Shown in pieces: positions 20,236-28,876 of a stretch of 64,000 nt of DNA. Origin of the DNA: Rhodobacter sp. SY28-1. Its GTDB lineage: Bacteria; Pseudomonadota; Alphaproteobacteria; Rhodobacterales; Rhodobacteraceae. A model generated the notes under the pieces. It worked only from the letters and a program-made list of their open reading frames with translations. It was not told the origin of the DNA and searched no databases. How positions within the stretch are numbered: the first letter of the stretch is position 1; each line of letters begins with the position of its first letter. Position numbers and translations under genes: made by a program. The DNA lies in assembly GCF_005222785.1 (NCBI RefSeq), contig NZ_STGH01000003.1, positions 929,520 through 993,519 of the forward strand, written 5' to 3'.

Positions 20236-20264
20236 GGCGGCGGACCGGGAAACCTACCGCCGCC
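20236..20264. terminator. Hairpin between convergent genes
   Basis: Arms GGCGGCGG (20236-20243) and CCGCCGCC (20257-20264) form a perfect 8-bp stem with a 13-nt loop between the two convergent genes, covering the trkH stop. No T-run is present, so its function is uncertain. Confidence 0.4.
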
Positions 20265-21702
20265 AGAATGCCGGCAGCAGCATGACCAGAATGGCCAAGA
20301 GGCCCAGCCGTCCCAGGATCATGCACAGCGTCATTATCGCGATGGCCCCGGGCGGGAAGTCGATGAAGGTCCCGGTCCGCTCGACCAGCGGGCCGAAGCC
20401 GTAACCGACATTGCACAGCGTCGTCCAGACCGCGAAGACGGCCGAGACGGTGTCCACCCCAAGCAGTGTCATCGCCACGCTCATCGTGCCGAGGATCAGG
20501 ATGAAACTCGACACGAACATGACCAGCGCGTTCAGCACGTCATCCCCGACTGCCCGCCCGTCATAGCGTACCGGGTCGACAGTCGAGGGGTTGCCGATCC
20601 GCAGCACCTCGCGCTTCAGCACGGCAATGACCAGCTGCACCCGGAAGACCGACAGCCCAGCCGCGGATGAACCGGAGCAGGCCCCGATCACCCCGATCAC
20701 GAAAGCCACCACCAGCATGAACCCGCCCCAGCCGGCAAAACTGACCGTGCCGAACCCGGTCGAGGACATGATCGAGGCCAGGTTGAACAGGCTTTGCCGG
20801 AAGGCCTCCTCAAGCCCGGTATTCGTGGTCCAGACCTGCCACAGTGCCACCGCGATCACTGCCATTGCCAGCCACCTGGCATAGGCACGCACCTGCGCAT
20901 CCTGCCACAGAGGCAGGGCCGAGCCGTTCATCAGCTGGACAAAGCGGATGTAAGGTAGGCTCGCCAGGAACATGAACAGCGCCGAAGCGTATTGGATAGA
21001 GGCGCTGTAGCTGGTGAAGGAATCGTCCCGACTGGAAAATCCGCCTGTCGCCACCGTCGCCATGCCATGCACCACGGCATCGAAGGCTGGCATGCCAAGG
21101 ATGGCGTAGACGGTCATCGTGGTGACCGACAGCGCCAGATAGACGATCAGAAGCTGCTGGGCGATGTCGGTCGCCCGCGGCAGGACCTTGCCGAACGTGT
21201 CGAACCCCTCGGTCCGAAAGAACTGCATGCCCCCGATCCGCATCAGCGGCAAGAAGATCATCGCGATGAAGGCGATCCCCAGTCCTCCGCCCCAGTTCAG
21301 CATCCCGCGCCACAGGATCATGCCCCGCGGCAGGTCCGACAGGCCCGAGATGACCGAAGCCCCGGTGGTCGTGATCCCAGACACCGCCTCGAAATAGGCA
21401 AGCTGCAGGGTCAACCGCGGTGCGCCGATCCAGAATGGCAGGGCGCCGAAGAATGGCACCACGAACCAGATGCCCGCCGTCAGAAGATAGGCCTGCCTTG
21501 TATCCAGACCCTTCCCCAGCGCATTGCCGGTCGAAAGGGTCAGCGCCGTGCCTGTCACTCCGGTCAGTGCGGCCGAAGCCAGAAAGGCAAAGCCGTTCGC
21601 CAGCCCCGCCCGCCAGTCGAGTATGGCCGGGGCCAGCATCAGGATCGCCAGGACGATCAGGATGCGGCCAATGACATAGGCGACGGGGCGGAAGTCAACC
21701 AT
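20254..21702 (-). CDS. trkH: Trk-type potassium uptake protein, membrane subunit
   Basis: A 482-residue polytopic membrane protein of the TrkH/KtrB family, the K+-conducting subunit of the Trk system. Selectivity-filter-like loops are visible: ITTTGASVISG (about 106-116) and VATGGFSSRDDSF (about 218-230), with further M1-P-M2-type repeats following. FFRTEGFDTFGKVLPRA is a typical cytoplasmic loop. No trkA (NAD-binding regulator) lies next to it, so the partner must be elsewhere. ATG at 21702. Confidence 0.93.
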   Translation of the reverse strand: MVDFRPVAYVIGRILIVLAILMLAPAILDWRAGLANGFAFLASAALTGVTGTALTLSTGNALGKGLDTRQAYLLTAGIWFVVPFFGALPFWIGAPRLTLQLAYFEAVSGITTTGASVISGLSDLPRGMILWRGMLNWGGGLGIAFIAMIFLPLMRIGGMQFFRTEGFDTFGKVLPRATDIAQQLLIVYLALSVTTMTVYAILGMPAFDAVVHGMATVATGGFSSRDDSFTSYSASIQYASALFMFLASLPYIRFVQLMNGSALPLWQDAQVRAYARWLAMAVIAVALWQVWTTNTGLEEAFRQSLFNLASIMSSTGFGTVSFAGWGGFMLVVAFVIGVIGACSGSSAAGLSVFRVQLVIAVLKREVLRIGNPSTVDPVRYDGRAVGDDVLNALVMFVSSFILILGTMSVAMTLLGVDTVSAVFAVWTTLCNVGYGFGPLVERTGTFIDFPPGAIAIMTLCMILGRLGLLAILVMLLPAFWRR

Positions 21703-21747
21703 GGTCGGGCATGGCTACGCGGCCCCGCGCCTTTGGTCAATCACCTG

Positions 21748-22833
21748 TCAGCGCGTGTGGATCAGCGTCCGGAACAGATGCGGGTCCAGACTTTCGCCCG
21801 CAAAGGTGTCGCCCTCGGTCAGAACGCTGATCGCGTCATGGCTGTGGAGCGACTCCTGATGGCTGGCCAGCACCCGGAAATCGCCCACCCGCGCATCGGC
21901 CCGCAGCGCCTCGCAGAACAGTCGCGCCGCGTCCTCGACGAAGATCGGATTCGCCGCGTTCAGCTCGGCAAAGGCCTGCTCGTCCTCACGCTTGACCATG
22001 ACCTGGGTCTCGGTGACCACCGCGCCCCTCGCTAGGTCCACCAGATCCTCCAGCGCCATCTCGCCCGTCAGCACGACCGACAGCCGCGCGACCGACCGCT
22101 GCGAATGCGGCGTCGCCAGCTGGCCCCTCATCATGCGGGCATGCTCCGACAGCTCCAGGCTGCACGGGCAGGTCGAGCTGTAGACGTAATCCAGATGGGC
22201 AATCCGCTTGCGCACCCCGGCCACCTCGACCAGTTCCAGCGCCATGTCGTAATATTGCCAGCCCGCCAGCCCCGACCGCAGCGATTGCAGCTGCATCGGG
22301 AACGACAGCCGCATCTGGATGCGCGCGTCAAAGCTGCCGAGGTCCGTCTTGTAGTCGTCCAGCGCCGCTTCGATCACGCCGAAGGAAAACTCCTTCTCGG
22401 CATGGGCATAGAACGACCGCATGATGCGGCTCATGTTGATGCCCTTCTTTTCGGCCTCCAGGCTGACCGTCCCGGTCACGCTCGTCTCCAGCACGACGGG
22501 AGCACCGTCGCGGGTGGCAAAGCGGATCGGCAGACGGAAGTTGGAAATCCCGACATGCTGGATGCGCGCCTTCGACCCCCGGATCAGGCTGGAGGGGCCA
22601 TTCTGCAAATCGGGCAGCGTGGTGCGATAGCTCGCATCCGCCTTGAAGGCATGGGGATACTCGCGCGACAAGGCGGGATAGCCCTGCCCCGGCACCAACC
22701 AGCCCACCGCCGAGTCGAGCCGCGAGATTTCCTCGTCGGACGATTTCCCGGCCCATTGGCGCAGCACGGCAAGGGCTGCTTCCGCCTCCTCGCGCGAAGG
22801 AAGGCGGTCGATTTCCGGGGTATGGATATTCAT
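21748..22833 (-). CDS. folE2: GTP cyclohydrolase FolE2 (type IB)
   Basis: 361 residues of the GCYH-IB/COG1469 family, which converts GTP to dihydroneopterin triphosphate, the first step of folate synthesis. Diagnostic features are VGISNFRLPIRF, INMSRIMRSFYAH, the Cys-containing YSSTCPCSLELSEHA, TPHSQRSVARLSV and the C-terminal NQESLHSHDA-like ASHQESLHSHDA. ATG 22833 is preceded by AAAGGA. The frame is open upstream but poorly coding. FolE2 can use metals other than Zn and is often Zur-controlled; I saw no clear Zur box here. No folE type IA is visible in the window. Confidence 0.95.
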   Translation of the reverse strand: MNIHTPEIDRLPSREEAEAALAVLRQWAGKSSDEEISRLDSAVGWLVPGQGYPALSREYPHAFKADASYRTTLPDLQNGPSSLIRGSKARIQHVGISNFRLPIRFATRDGAPVVLETSVTGTVSLEAEKKGINMSRIMRSFYAHAEKEFSFGVIEAALDDYKTDLGSFDARIQMRLSFPMQLQSLRSGLAGWQYYDMALELVEVAGVRKRIAHLDYVYSSTCPCSLELSEHARMMRGQLATPHSQRSVARLSVVLTGEMALEDLVDLARGAVVTETQVMVKREDEQAFAELNAANPIFVEDAARLFCEALRADARVGDFRVLASHQESLHSHDAISVLTEGDTFAGESLDPHLFRTLIHTR

Positions 22834-22987
22834 GGGGGCAGGTCCTTTCGGTTCGGGCGGGCCATCGGGCCAAGCCGTCAATTTCCGGAATGTTCTACGC
22901 TGGGAAGCCGCCACCGGATCACCCTGGTCCGAGGCAGAGACCCAATAGATAGACAGTTTTCCCCTGCCCGCAAGTGCAGAGTAGGCT

Positions 22988-24169
22988 TCAGTTCCGCCCC
23001 AGCGCCTGTCCAAGGTCCGCGATCAGGTCATCGACGTCCTCCAACCCGACCGACAAACGGATCAGGCCCGGCGTGATGCCAAGCGCATCCTTCTGCTCCT
23101 GCGGCAAGCGCTGGTGAGTCGTCGTGGCCGGATGCGTCGCGATGGTCTTGGCATCGCCCAGGTTGTTGGAAATCTTGACGATTCCCAAGGCGTTCATGAA
23201 GCGGAACGCTGCCTCCTTGCCGCCCGCCACGTCGAAGGTCACGATGGTCCCGCCGCTGCCCATCTGCGTCATGGCCAGATCATGCTGCGGATGCACGGCC
23301 AGCCCCGGATAGATCACCCGGCCCACCTGGCTCCACCCCGAAAGCACCTCGGCGATCCTCAGCGCCGAGGCCGCCATCGCCCGGCAGCGCAGGTCCAGCG
23401 TCGCCATGCCGTTCAGATGCATCCAGGCCGTGAACGGGCTCATCGAGCCGCCGGTATGTTTCATGTAGGGTTCCAGCGTCTTGCGGACGAACTCCTTCGT
23501 GCCGCAGACGACACCTCCCAGCGCCCGGCCCTGACCGTCGATGTGCTTGGTCGTCGAATAGACCACCACATCCGCGCCCTGTTCGACTGCACGGGAAAAG
23601 ATCGGCGTCGCAAAGACGTTGTCGCAGATTACCAAAGCACCGGCCTTATGGGCGATCTCGCTGACACCGCGAATGTCCACCAGTTCCAGCGTCGGGTTCG
23701 ACATCGATTCGAAGAACACCGCCTTGGTGCCGGGGGTCACTGCGGCTCGCCATTGGTCAAGGTCCGCGCCATCCACAAAGGTCACACGAACCCCGAACTT
23801 CTGCAGCACCTCCTCCAGCACATAAAGACAGGACCCGAACAGCGCCCGCGCGCTGACCACATGGTCCCCCGCCCGGACCAGCGACATCAGAGCGCCCGAC
23901 ACCGCCGCCATGCCCGATGCCGTAGCAAAGGCGTCGTCCGTCCCCTCCAGCGCCGCGATCCGCTCCTCGAACATCCGGGTCGTCGGGTTGCCGTAGCGGG
24001 CATAGATGAACTCGTCCTCGCCCGCCTTGATGAACCGTTCCTCGGCCGCCTCGGCCGTGGGGTAGACGAAGCCCTGCGTCAGGAAGATCGCCTCGGCCAT
24101 CTCACCGTACTGGCTGCGCCGGGTGCCCTCATGCACCAGTTGCGTGCGGGTCTTCCAGTCCTTCGTCAT
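22988..24169 (-). CDS. metZ: O-succinylhomoserine sulfhydrylase
   Basis: A 393-residue Cys/Met-metabolism PLP enzyme that makes homocysteine from O-succinyl(acyl)homoserine and sulfide in methionine synthesis. It starts MTKDWKTRTQLVHEGTRRSQ; the body shows GFVYPTAEAAEERF, YARYGNPTT, the aspartate region VICDNVFATP and the PLP lysine in STTKHIDGQGRALGG. The ATG at 24169 was chosen because the upstream in-frame ATG lies in a terminator hairpin. Upstream, in transcription order, are a SAM-II riboswitch and an intrinsic terminator, so expression should fall when S-adenosylmethionine is plentiful. Confidence 0.95.
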   Translation of the reverse strand: MTKDWKTRTQLVHEGTRRSQYGEMAEAIFLTQGFVYPTAEAAEERFIKAGEDEFIYARYGNPTTRMFEERIAALEGTDDAFATASGMAAVSGALMSLVRAGDHVVSARALFGSCLYVLEEVLQKFGVRVTFVDGADLDQWRAAVTPGTKAVFFESMSNPTLELVDIRGVSEIAHKAGALVICDNVFATPIFSRAVEQGADVVVYSTTKHIDGQGRALGGVVCGTKEFVRKTLEPYMKHTGGSMSPFTAWMHLNGMATLDLRCRAMAASALRIAEVLSGWSQVGRVIYPGLAVHPQHDLAMTQMGSGGTIVTFDVAGGKEAAFRFMNALGIVKISNNLGDAKTIATHPATTTHQRLPQEQKDALGITPGLIRLSVGLEDVDDLIADLGQALGRN

Positions 24170-24190
24170 CGTCGTCCAGGCCCCCCGGCC

Positions 24191-24224
24191 AATAAAAAAC
24201 CCCGGCATACCAAAGGTGCCGGGG
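24191..24224 (-). terminator. Intrinsic terminator between the SAM-II riboswitch and metZ
   Basis: Read on the minus strand, CCCCGGCA (24224-24217) and TGCCGGGG (24207-24200) form a perfect 8-bp stem with a 9-nt loop followed by TTTTTTATT (24199-24191). It lies upstream of the metZ ATG and just downstream of the riboswitch, so it is placed to act as a regulated attenuator. Confidence 0.85.
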
Positions 24225-24236
24225 CCATGCCCTTCA

Positions 24237-24292
24237 CCTCTTTAGCGGTTTGTTTAACGTGGCCCGCAATCCGGTAACAAAGCGCCACGGGC
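24237..24292 (-). promoter_or_regulatory. SAM-II riboswitch (metZ leader)
   Basis: On the minus strand the leader has the SAM-II layout: stem P1 CGTGGC ... GCCACG, the loop GCTTTGTTACCGGATTGC inside P1, and after it TTAAACAAACCGCTAAAGAGG, matching the conserved GCUAAA(A/G)AGG end that forms the pseudoknot. SAM-II is known from alphaproteobacterial met genes and binds S-adenosylmethionine. The 3' P1 strand also carries GGGCCA, which can pair with TGGCCC overlapping the 5' arm of the terminator, a plausible antiterminator. Confidence 0.9.
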
Positions 24293-24429
24293 GTCTGCAT
24301 ACGCCTGGCCAGCCCTGTGGTCAACCCGCCACGCTTGCGCCCTGTCATGCCGCCGTCACCGACCCGTCACGCCACCGTTTCCGCGCTGCGGCAACACACG
24401 GCGCATAGAGGCAGCTCCGGGTGCAGGCC

Positions 24430-25338
24430 ATGTCCGACGATCCCCGTCCGATCCGCGCCGATGCGACCAGCCATGGCCTTGACCTCGATCGGGACCGCTT
24501 GGCACGCAAGCTTGACGCCCTCCCCCCCGGGGCCCCTGTTGTCGTCATGATCCACGGCTGGCGCTATGCCCCCGGCTTTGCCCGCGACTGCCCGCACGGC
24601 TCGATCCTGTCGCTCGACCCCGCGCCGCAGGACCGCCGCGCGGTCAGCTGGCCCCGCCATCTCGGGCTTGACGGACGGCAGGGCCTCGGCATCGCGCTCG
24701 GCTGGAACGCGAAATGCGACCCCTGGCGTGCCCATCTCCGCGCCCACCGCACCGGCGACGCGCTGGCGAGCATCGCCCGCACTGTCCACGCCCTCTCCGG
24801 CCGCCCTGTCCAGATCATCGCCCATTCCATGGGCGCCCGCGTGGCTCTCGCCGCCCTCCCCCTGCTTGACCCCGGCCTGATCGACCGGATGGTCCTTCTG
24901 GCGGCTGCTGAGACGCGGGGCCGCACCCTCGCCGCCCTTGCCACCCCCGCCGGGCGCGCGGTCGAGGTCATCAACGTCACCACGCGCGAGAACGACCTCT
25001 TCGACGCCTGCTTCGAATGGGGCATCCACCTCGGCCTGCGCACCTCGATCGGTCAGGGGCTCGGGCGCAGCCTGCCAAACTGGCACGATCTCTGGATCGA
25101 CCAGCCGCGCACTTTGGCCGGGCTTGCCGCCCTGGGCCATCCCCTCGCCGATCCGCCCCGCCGCATCTGCCACTGGTCGCCCTACCTCCGCCCGGGCACC
25201 ATCGCGCTCTATCGCGCGCTGATCGAGGGCCGGCTGTCCGCCGCAGACCTGCCGCTGCACCGTCCCGGCCGCCGCTGGTCGCGCCTGATCCTCGGGGCGC
25301 GCGGCATGGCCCTTTCCCCGCGCCTTCCCGCCGCATGA
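24430..25338 (+). CDS. Alpha/beta-hydrolase fold protein
   Basis: About 302 residues with an alpha/beta-hydrolase core: VVVMIHGWRYAPG as the oxyanion-hole segment (about 39-51) and the nucleophile elbow IIAHSMGARVAL (about 127-138) with the serine in a H-S-M-G context. The product resembles DUF900/lipase-like proteins that lack a clear substrate. There is no signal peptide. The start is taken as ATG 24430; GTG 24421 is also possible. It is divergent from metZ and followed after 85 bp by a TPR protein. Confidence 0.7.
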   Translation: MSDDPRPIRADATSHGLDLDRDRLARKLDALPPGAPVVVMIHGWRYAPGFARDCPHGSILSLDPAPQDRRAVSWPRHLGLDGRQGLGIALGWNAKCDPWRAHLRAHRTGDALASIARTVHALSGRPVQIIAHSMGARVALAALPLLDPGLIDRMVLLAAAETRGRTLAALATPAGRAVEVINVTTRENDLFDACFEWGIHLGLRTSIGQGLGRSLPNWHDLWIDQPRTLAGLAALGHPLADPPRRICHWSPYLRPGTIALYRALIEGRLSAADLPLHRPGRRWSRLILGARGMALSPRLPAA

Positions 25339-25423
25339 CCGGGCATCGCGCCCCGCACTTGATTTTCCAGACCGGCTGAAGGACGCTTCCGCCACCTGCC
25401 CGGACCCATCTGCGAAAGCCCCC

Positions 25424-26542
25424 ATGCGCCGCCTCCTTTTCGTCCTCGCGACCCTGTCCCCCGCCCTTCCCGCGTCCGCGCAGACCTGCGACGACCGCAC
25501 CGCCGATTTCGAAACGCAGATCACCCTCTGCGATCAGGCCTACCAGGCTGCCGACACCGCCGACGGCGCCGCCATGGCGCTGGCGATGAAGGGCGAGGCG
25601 CAGCGCATGCTTGGTCGGCTGGACGAGGCTTCCGACACGCTGCAGCAAGCCATCGCGCTGTCGGCCGCCAACGCCTGGATCTGGGTCGAGCTTGGCAATG
25701 TCCGCTATGATCAGGGTGACCCGGCCGGGGCACTGGCGCATTACTCTGCCGCACTGGCCGCCGAGGATTACATCTCGGCCTGGGCCAACCGGGCCGAGAC
25801 CTGGTGGCAATTCCGCGAAGGCCAGCGCTGTTCCGACGACGCCGACAACGCCCTGAGGCTTGACCCGCAATACGCCTATGCCAATGAAATCAAGGGCCGC
25901 TGCCTGATCGACCTCAATCGCGCGGAAGAGGCCCTGTCCTATTTCGACACTGCCATCGCGCTGGCCCCCGGCTACCAGAACGCCTACCGCAACAAGCTTG
26001 CCGCCCTGTCCGCCCTTGGCCGCTATCAGGACCTCGTCGCCGTCGCGGATGAGGCGCTGCGCCCCGGTGTCGTAAGCGACAGTAATCCGGCGATCGAGGA
26101 AGATATCCTTTCCCGCCGCCTTCTTGCCTTGGGCGAATTCGCCCCACCCGCCACAGTCGCCGCCGAAGCCGCGGCCCTTCTGCAGCGCTTTCCGCAAAGC
26201 CTGGCTGCAGCCAACGTGCAGGCCCGCGCGCTTCTCGCCGACGGCAAGGCGGCCGAGGCGGATCAGGTCGCCCAGGGCCTGCGCCAGAACCCCGACGGCC
26301 AGCGGATGGAGGCGATCTATCACGACACGCTCGCCCGGATCGACGCGGCCCTGGGGCGGATGGACGACGCCTATGCCAACTACGACGCGGCCGTCGGGAT
26401 CGACCCAAGCCTGTCCAAGACCTATGCGCGCAAGCTGTCCGAACTGGGCTTCCTGCCCTTGTCGAACGCACCGGCGGCGGTGCTGACGGCGCTCAGGCGC
26501 TGCATGGACGTGAAGAAAGCCGCCTGCATCCTGCCCGAGTGA
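25424..26542 (+). CDS. Secreted tetratricopeptide-repeat protein
   Basis: 372 residues with a signal peptide (MRRLLFVLATLSPALPASAQ, cleavage after about residue 19) and several TPR motifs, for example AMALAMKGEAQRMLGRLDEA, AWIWVELGNVRYDQGDPAGAL, and YAYANEIKGRCLIDLNRAEE, with a last one near 305-340. TPR arrays are protein-binding scaffolds, here probably periplasmic. Six Cys occur, several likely paired. It could be a cell-envelope assembly factor, but the partner is unknown. Confidence 0.75.
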   Translation: MRRLLFVLATLSPALPASAQTCDDRTADFETQITLCDQAYQAADTADGAAMALAMKGEAQRMLGRLDEASDTLQQAIALSAANAWIWVELGNVRYDQGDPAGALAHYSAALAAEDYISAWANRAETWWQFREGQRCSDDADNALRLDPQYAYANEIKGRCLIDLNRAEEALSYFDTAIALAPGYQNAYRNKLAALSALGRYQDLVAVADEALRPGVVSDSNPAIEEDILSRRLLALGEFAPPATVAAEAAALLQRFPQSLAAANVQARALLADGKAAEADQVAQGLRQNPDGQRMEAIYHDTLARIDAALGRMDDAYANYDAAVGIDPSLSKTYARKLSELGFLPLSNAPAAVLTALRRCMDVKKAACILPE

Positions 26543-26555
26543 GCCTCCCAAAAGG

Positions 26556-26579
26556 CAAGGGCGCCTTGCGGCGCCCTTG
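26556..26579. terminator. Hairpin between convergent genes
   Basis: A perfect 10-bp stem CAAGGGCGCC / GGCGCCCTTG with a TTGC loop lies 14 bp after the TPR gene. Read on the minus strand it is followed by CCTTTT, so it fits a bidirectional terminator best. Confidence 0.65.
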
Positions 26580-26631
26580 GCAAAGGTCTTGGGGGATAAA
26601 GGCCTTCGCTTGAAAATCGTTTCGACCGCCC

Positions 26632-27267
26632 TCAGGCCGCGTGGCCGTTGTCGTCAAGGTTGATGACGGTCAGCACCATCGCCCGCAGCACCGTGTGGCC
26701 GATGATCGGCAGCACCGCCCAGAACAGAAGCCAGTGCGACGGGTCCACGGCGCGGATCATGGTTTCGTTCATCAGAAGGAAGGCGAAGTTGTAGACCACC
26801 ATCATCTTGGTCAGGTTCGGCAGGTGGTCGCGCATGTCCGCATCCGGCCAGAAGCTCGCTGCCGTGCTGGTGCGCCCGTGCAGGACGTCCTGCAGGAAGA
26901 TGCCGCCGATCACCACATAGAACAGGCTCTGCATGCGCTGGCACCACAGCGGGTCGTTCGCCAGCGCCAGCACCACCAGCGGCACACCCGCGAAGGCGAT
27001 TGCAAAGACGATCGTCCGGCCGACCGAGTAGCGCGTCAGAAGCCGCTGCACCATGCCTTCGAAGCCCATCGCGATCCGCACCGCCAGCGCCGCAAGAAAA
27101 GCCGTGGCGAAAGCCTGGCCCGAATGGTCAGGTCCAAGGGCCACCGACAGCACCGGGTAACCGATCAGCAGGACCGCACCAGGGAGGTACATCGACCGCG
27201 ACAGGGGCGGCAGGTCCTGGAACAGGCTCAGGAACAGACGGACCAGATCGAACGGAGTGCGGTGCAT
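26632..27267 (-). CDS. Inner-membrane protein, hypothetical
   Basis: 211 residues with about five hydrophobic segments: ~28-46, 50-66, 83-103 (IVFAIAFAGVPLVVLALA), 114-125 and 160-203. The charged ends and loops are short. There are no recognisable catalytic or channel motifs. ATG at 27267. It is convergent with the TPR gene and codirectional with ispZ's neighbours, but separated from ispZ by 97 bp. The function is unknown. Confidence 0.6.
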   Translation of the reverse strand: MHRTPFDLVRLFLSLFQDLPPLSRSMYLPGAVLLIGYPVLSVALGPDHSGQAFATAFLAALAVRIAMGFEGMVQRLLTRYSVGRTIVFAIAFAGVPLVVLALANDPLWCQRMQSLFYVVIGGIFLQDVLHGRTSTAASFWPDADMRDHLPNLTKMMVVYNFAFLLMNETMIRAVDPSHWLLFWAVLPIIGHTVLRAMVLTVINLDDNGHAA

Positions 27268-27364
27268 GGGTCATCCCCCTCTAGCTTGTCGTCTGGTCTA
27301 CCGACGCTTCAAGGCAGGTGTGGGGCAGAACCCGGCCGCTCTCGGGGCATTCCTGTGCAGGTTG

Positions 27365-27973
27365 TCAGGTTTTGTCTTCCGGCTCTTCGATCATGTAGCG
27401 TTGCAGCGTCATGAAGTTCACCATCAGGAACAGAAACAGCGCCGCGGGCATCGCGAAGGTTTCCAGCTTGACCCAAAGTTCGGTCGTCTGCGTGCGCCAG
27501 ATGACCTCGTTCGCCACAGCCAAAGCCGCGAACATCCCAGTCAAACGGCGCGTCAGGATCATCCAACCCTCTGGTTTCATGGGCAAAGCTTCCGCCATCA
27601 CCCATTGCAGCAGGCTTTTCCCCCGCAGAAGCCCGATCCCCAGGATCACCGCGAAGGTGCCATAGACGATGGTCGTCTTCATCTTGAAGAACCGCTCGTC
27701 ATTGAACCAGGCCGTCAGCCCGCCAAAGACCACGACCATCACCCCGACAAAGATCTGCATCCGGCTGATCGACCCCGTCAACAACCAGAGGATGAAAATT
27801 GCGGCAAGAAGCAGCGGAACCAGGACCAGCGCTGCCACAATGAAGCCGGAATAGTCGATCCCGCCCAGATTGTAGGTCTCATCCTTGATCCGCATGTAGA
27901 TCAGGAAGAAGACCACGGTCGGCCCCAGTTCCAACACCTGCTTGAGAATCGGGTTGATCTTGCGTTCCGCCAT
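27365..27973 (-). CDS. ispZ: Inner membrane-spanning protein YciB (septation protein IspZ family)
   Basis: 202 residues with five to six membrane helices. The family start INPILKQVLELGPTVVFFLIY is clear, along with KMKTTIVYGTFAVILGIGLL, NEVIWRTQTTELWVKLETF and the short charged C-terminus. YciB/IspZ is tied to cell-envelope synthesis and septation in enterobacteria and is conserved in rhodobacteria. ATG 27973 lies 3 nt after the stop of the DMT transporter gene, so the two are cotranscribed. Confidence 0.9.
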   Translation of the reverse strand: MAERKINPILKQVLELGPTVVFFLIYMRIKDETYNLGGIDYSGFIVAALVLVPLLLAAIFILWLLTGSISRMQIFVGVMVVVFGGLTAWFNDERFFKMKTTIVYGTFAVILGIGLLRGKSLLQWVMAEALPMKPEGWMILTRRLTGMFAALAVANEVIWRTQTTELWVKLETFAMPAALFLFLMVNFMTLQRYMIEEPEDKT

Positions 27974-27976
27974 TGC

Positions 27977-28876
27977 CTATCCCGCCCATTCCATCACGAC
28001 CGCGCCGACCGCGATCAAGCCCATCAGCCCCGCCCGCACCGGCCCCACCTTCTCGCCCAGAACCAGCCAGCCGATCAAGGCGGCAAAGACGGTCGACGTC
28101 TCGCGCAGCACCGCTGCCTCGCCCACCTTGTCCAGCCGCGTGGCCAGCATGATCGAGCCGAAACTGAAATAGGCGACGAAAGCCCCCAACGCACCCCGCT
28201 TGAGCAAGGGCACGATCTCGGCGGCAGGAAGCTGCCGCCAGCGGCGATGCGTGACCAGCGGAATGAAGATCCCGTCCAGCATGAAGAACCACGCGAGGAA
28301 CGTGAACGGGTCCGCCGTCGCCCGGATGCCATAGGCGTCATAGGTGGTATAGCAGGCCACCATCGCCCCCGTCGCCACGGCCAGCCACAAGGCAGGCACC
28401 ATCGTCGCCCGATCCACCGTGACAGTCCGCAGGTTCCACAGCGCCAGCCCCAGGATGCCGCCCACCAGCAGCATCAGCCCTGCCCATTGCCCGGGCGCAA
28501 AGGTCTCGCCAAAGACGATCCCGGCCCCGATCACCGTGAAGAACGGCCCCGTCCCCCGCACCACCGGGTAGACCACGGTGAAGGCCCCCCGCGTGTAGGT
28601 CATCGCCTGCAGCACCTTGTAGACCGCATGGATCACGAAGGCCCCGGCAAAGATCGGCCACATATGCGGCTCGGGCCATGGCACGGCGAACAGCGCGAAG
28701 GGGGCCGCGATCACGCCGTAACTGACGTCAATCGCCGCACGGCTCAGCCAGGGATCATGCCGCCCTTTCTGCAACGCCCCGAACAACGCATGCAGGACGG
28801 CCGCCAGCAGCGCGAGCATCAGCGCCGCGTCATGCCCTGCGGGAGTGCCTTCGATCGACCGCAGGAATTCTGTCAA
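27977..28876 (-). CDS. EamA/DMT-superfamily transporter
   Basis: A 299-residue, ten-helix drug/metabolite transporter with two EamA-like halves; the second half ends with ETSTVFAALIGWLVLGEKVGPVRAGLMGLIAVGAV, a common DMT motif. I start it at TTG 28876, where the codon overlaps the preceding TGA by 4 nt (TTGA); another TTG at 28897 would add seven residues, and no ATG is available. The substrate is unknown. The gene sits between ispZ and a secreted-protein gene, all on one strand. Confidence 0.8.
   Translation of the reverse strand: MTEFLRSIEGTPAGHDAALMLALLAAVLHALFGALQKGRHDPWLSRAAIDVSYGVIAAPFALFAVPWPEPHMWPIFAGAFVIHAVYKVLQAMTYTRGAFTVVYPVVRGTGPFFTVIGAGIVFGETFAPGQWAGLMLLVGGILGLALWNLRTVTVDRATMVPALWLAVATGAMVACYTTYDAYGIRATADPFTFLAWFFMLDGIFIPLVTHRRWRQLPAAEIVPLLKRGALGAFVAYFSFGSIMLATRLDKVGEAAVLRETSTVFAALIGWLVLGEKVGPVRAGLMGLIAVGAVVMEWAG

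Noticed and set aside
22834..22987. Zur box upstream of folE2
   Set aside because: I searched for a TGTTATA-type AT-rich palindrome and found no convincing match.
24170..24208. Upstream extension of metZ to the ATG at 24208
   Set aside because: That ATG lies in the loop of the intrinsic terminator, and the added residues are not seen at the start of the family.
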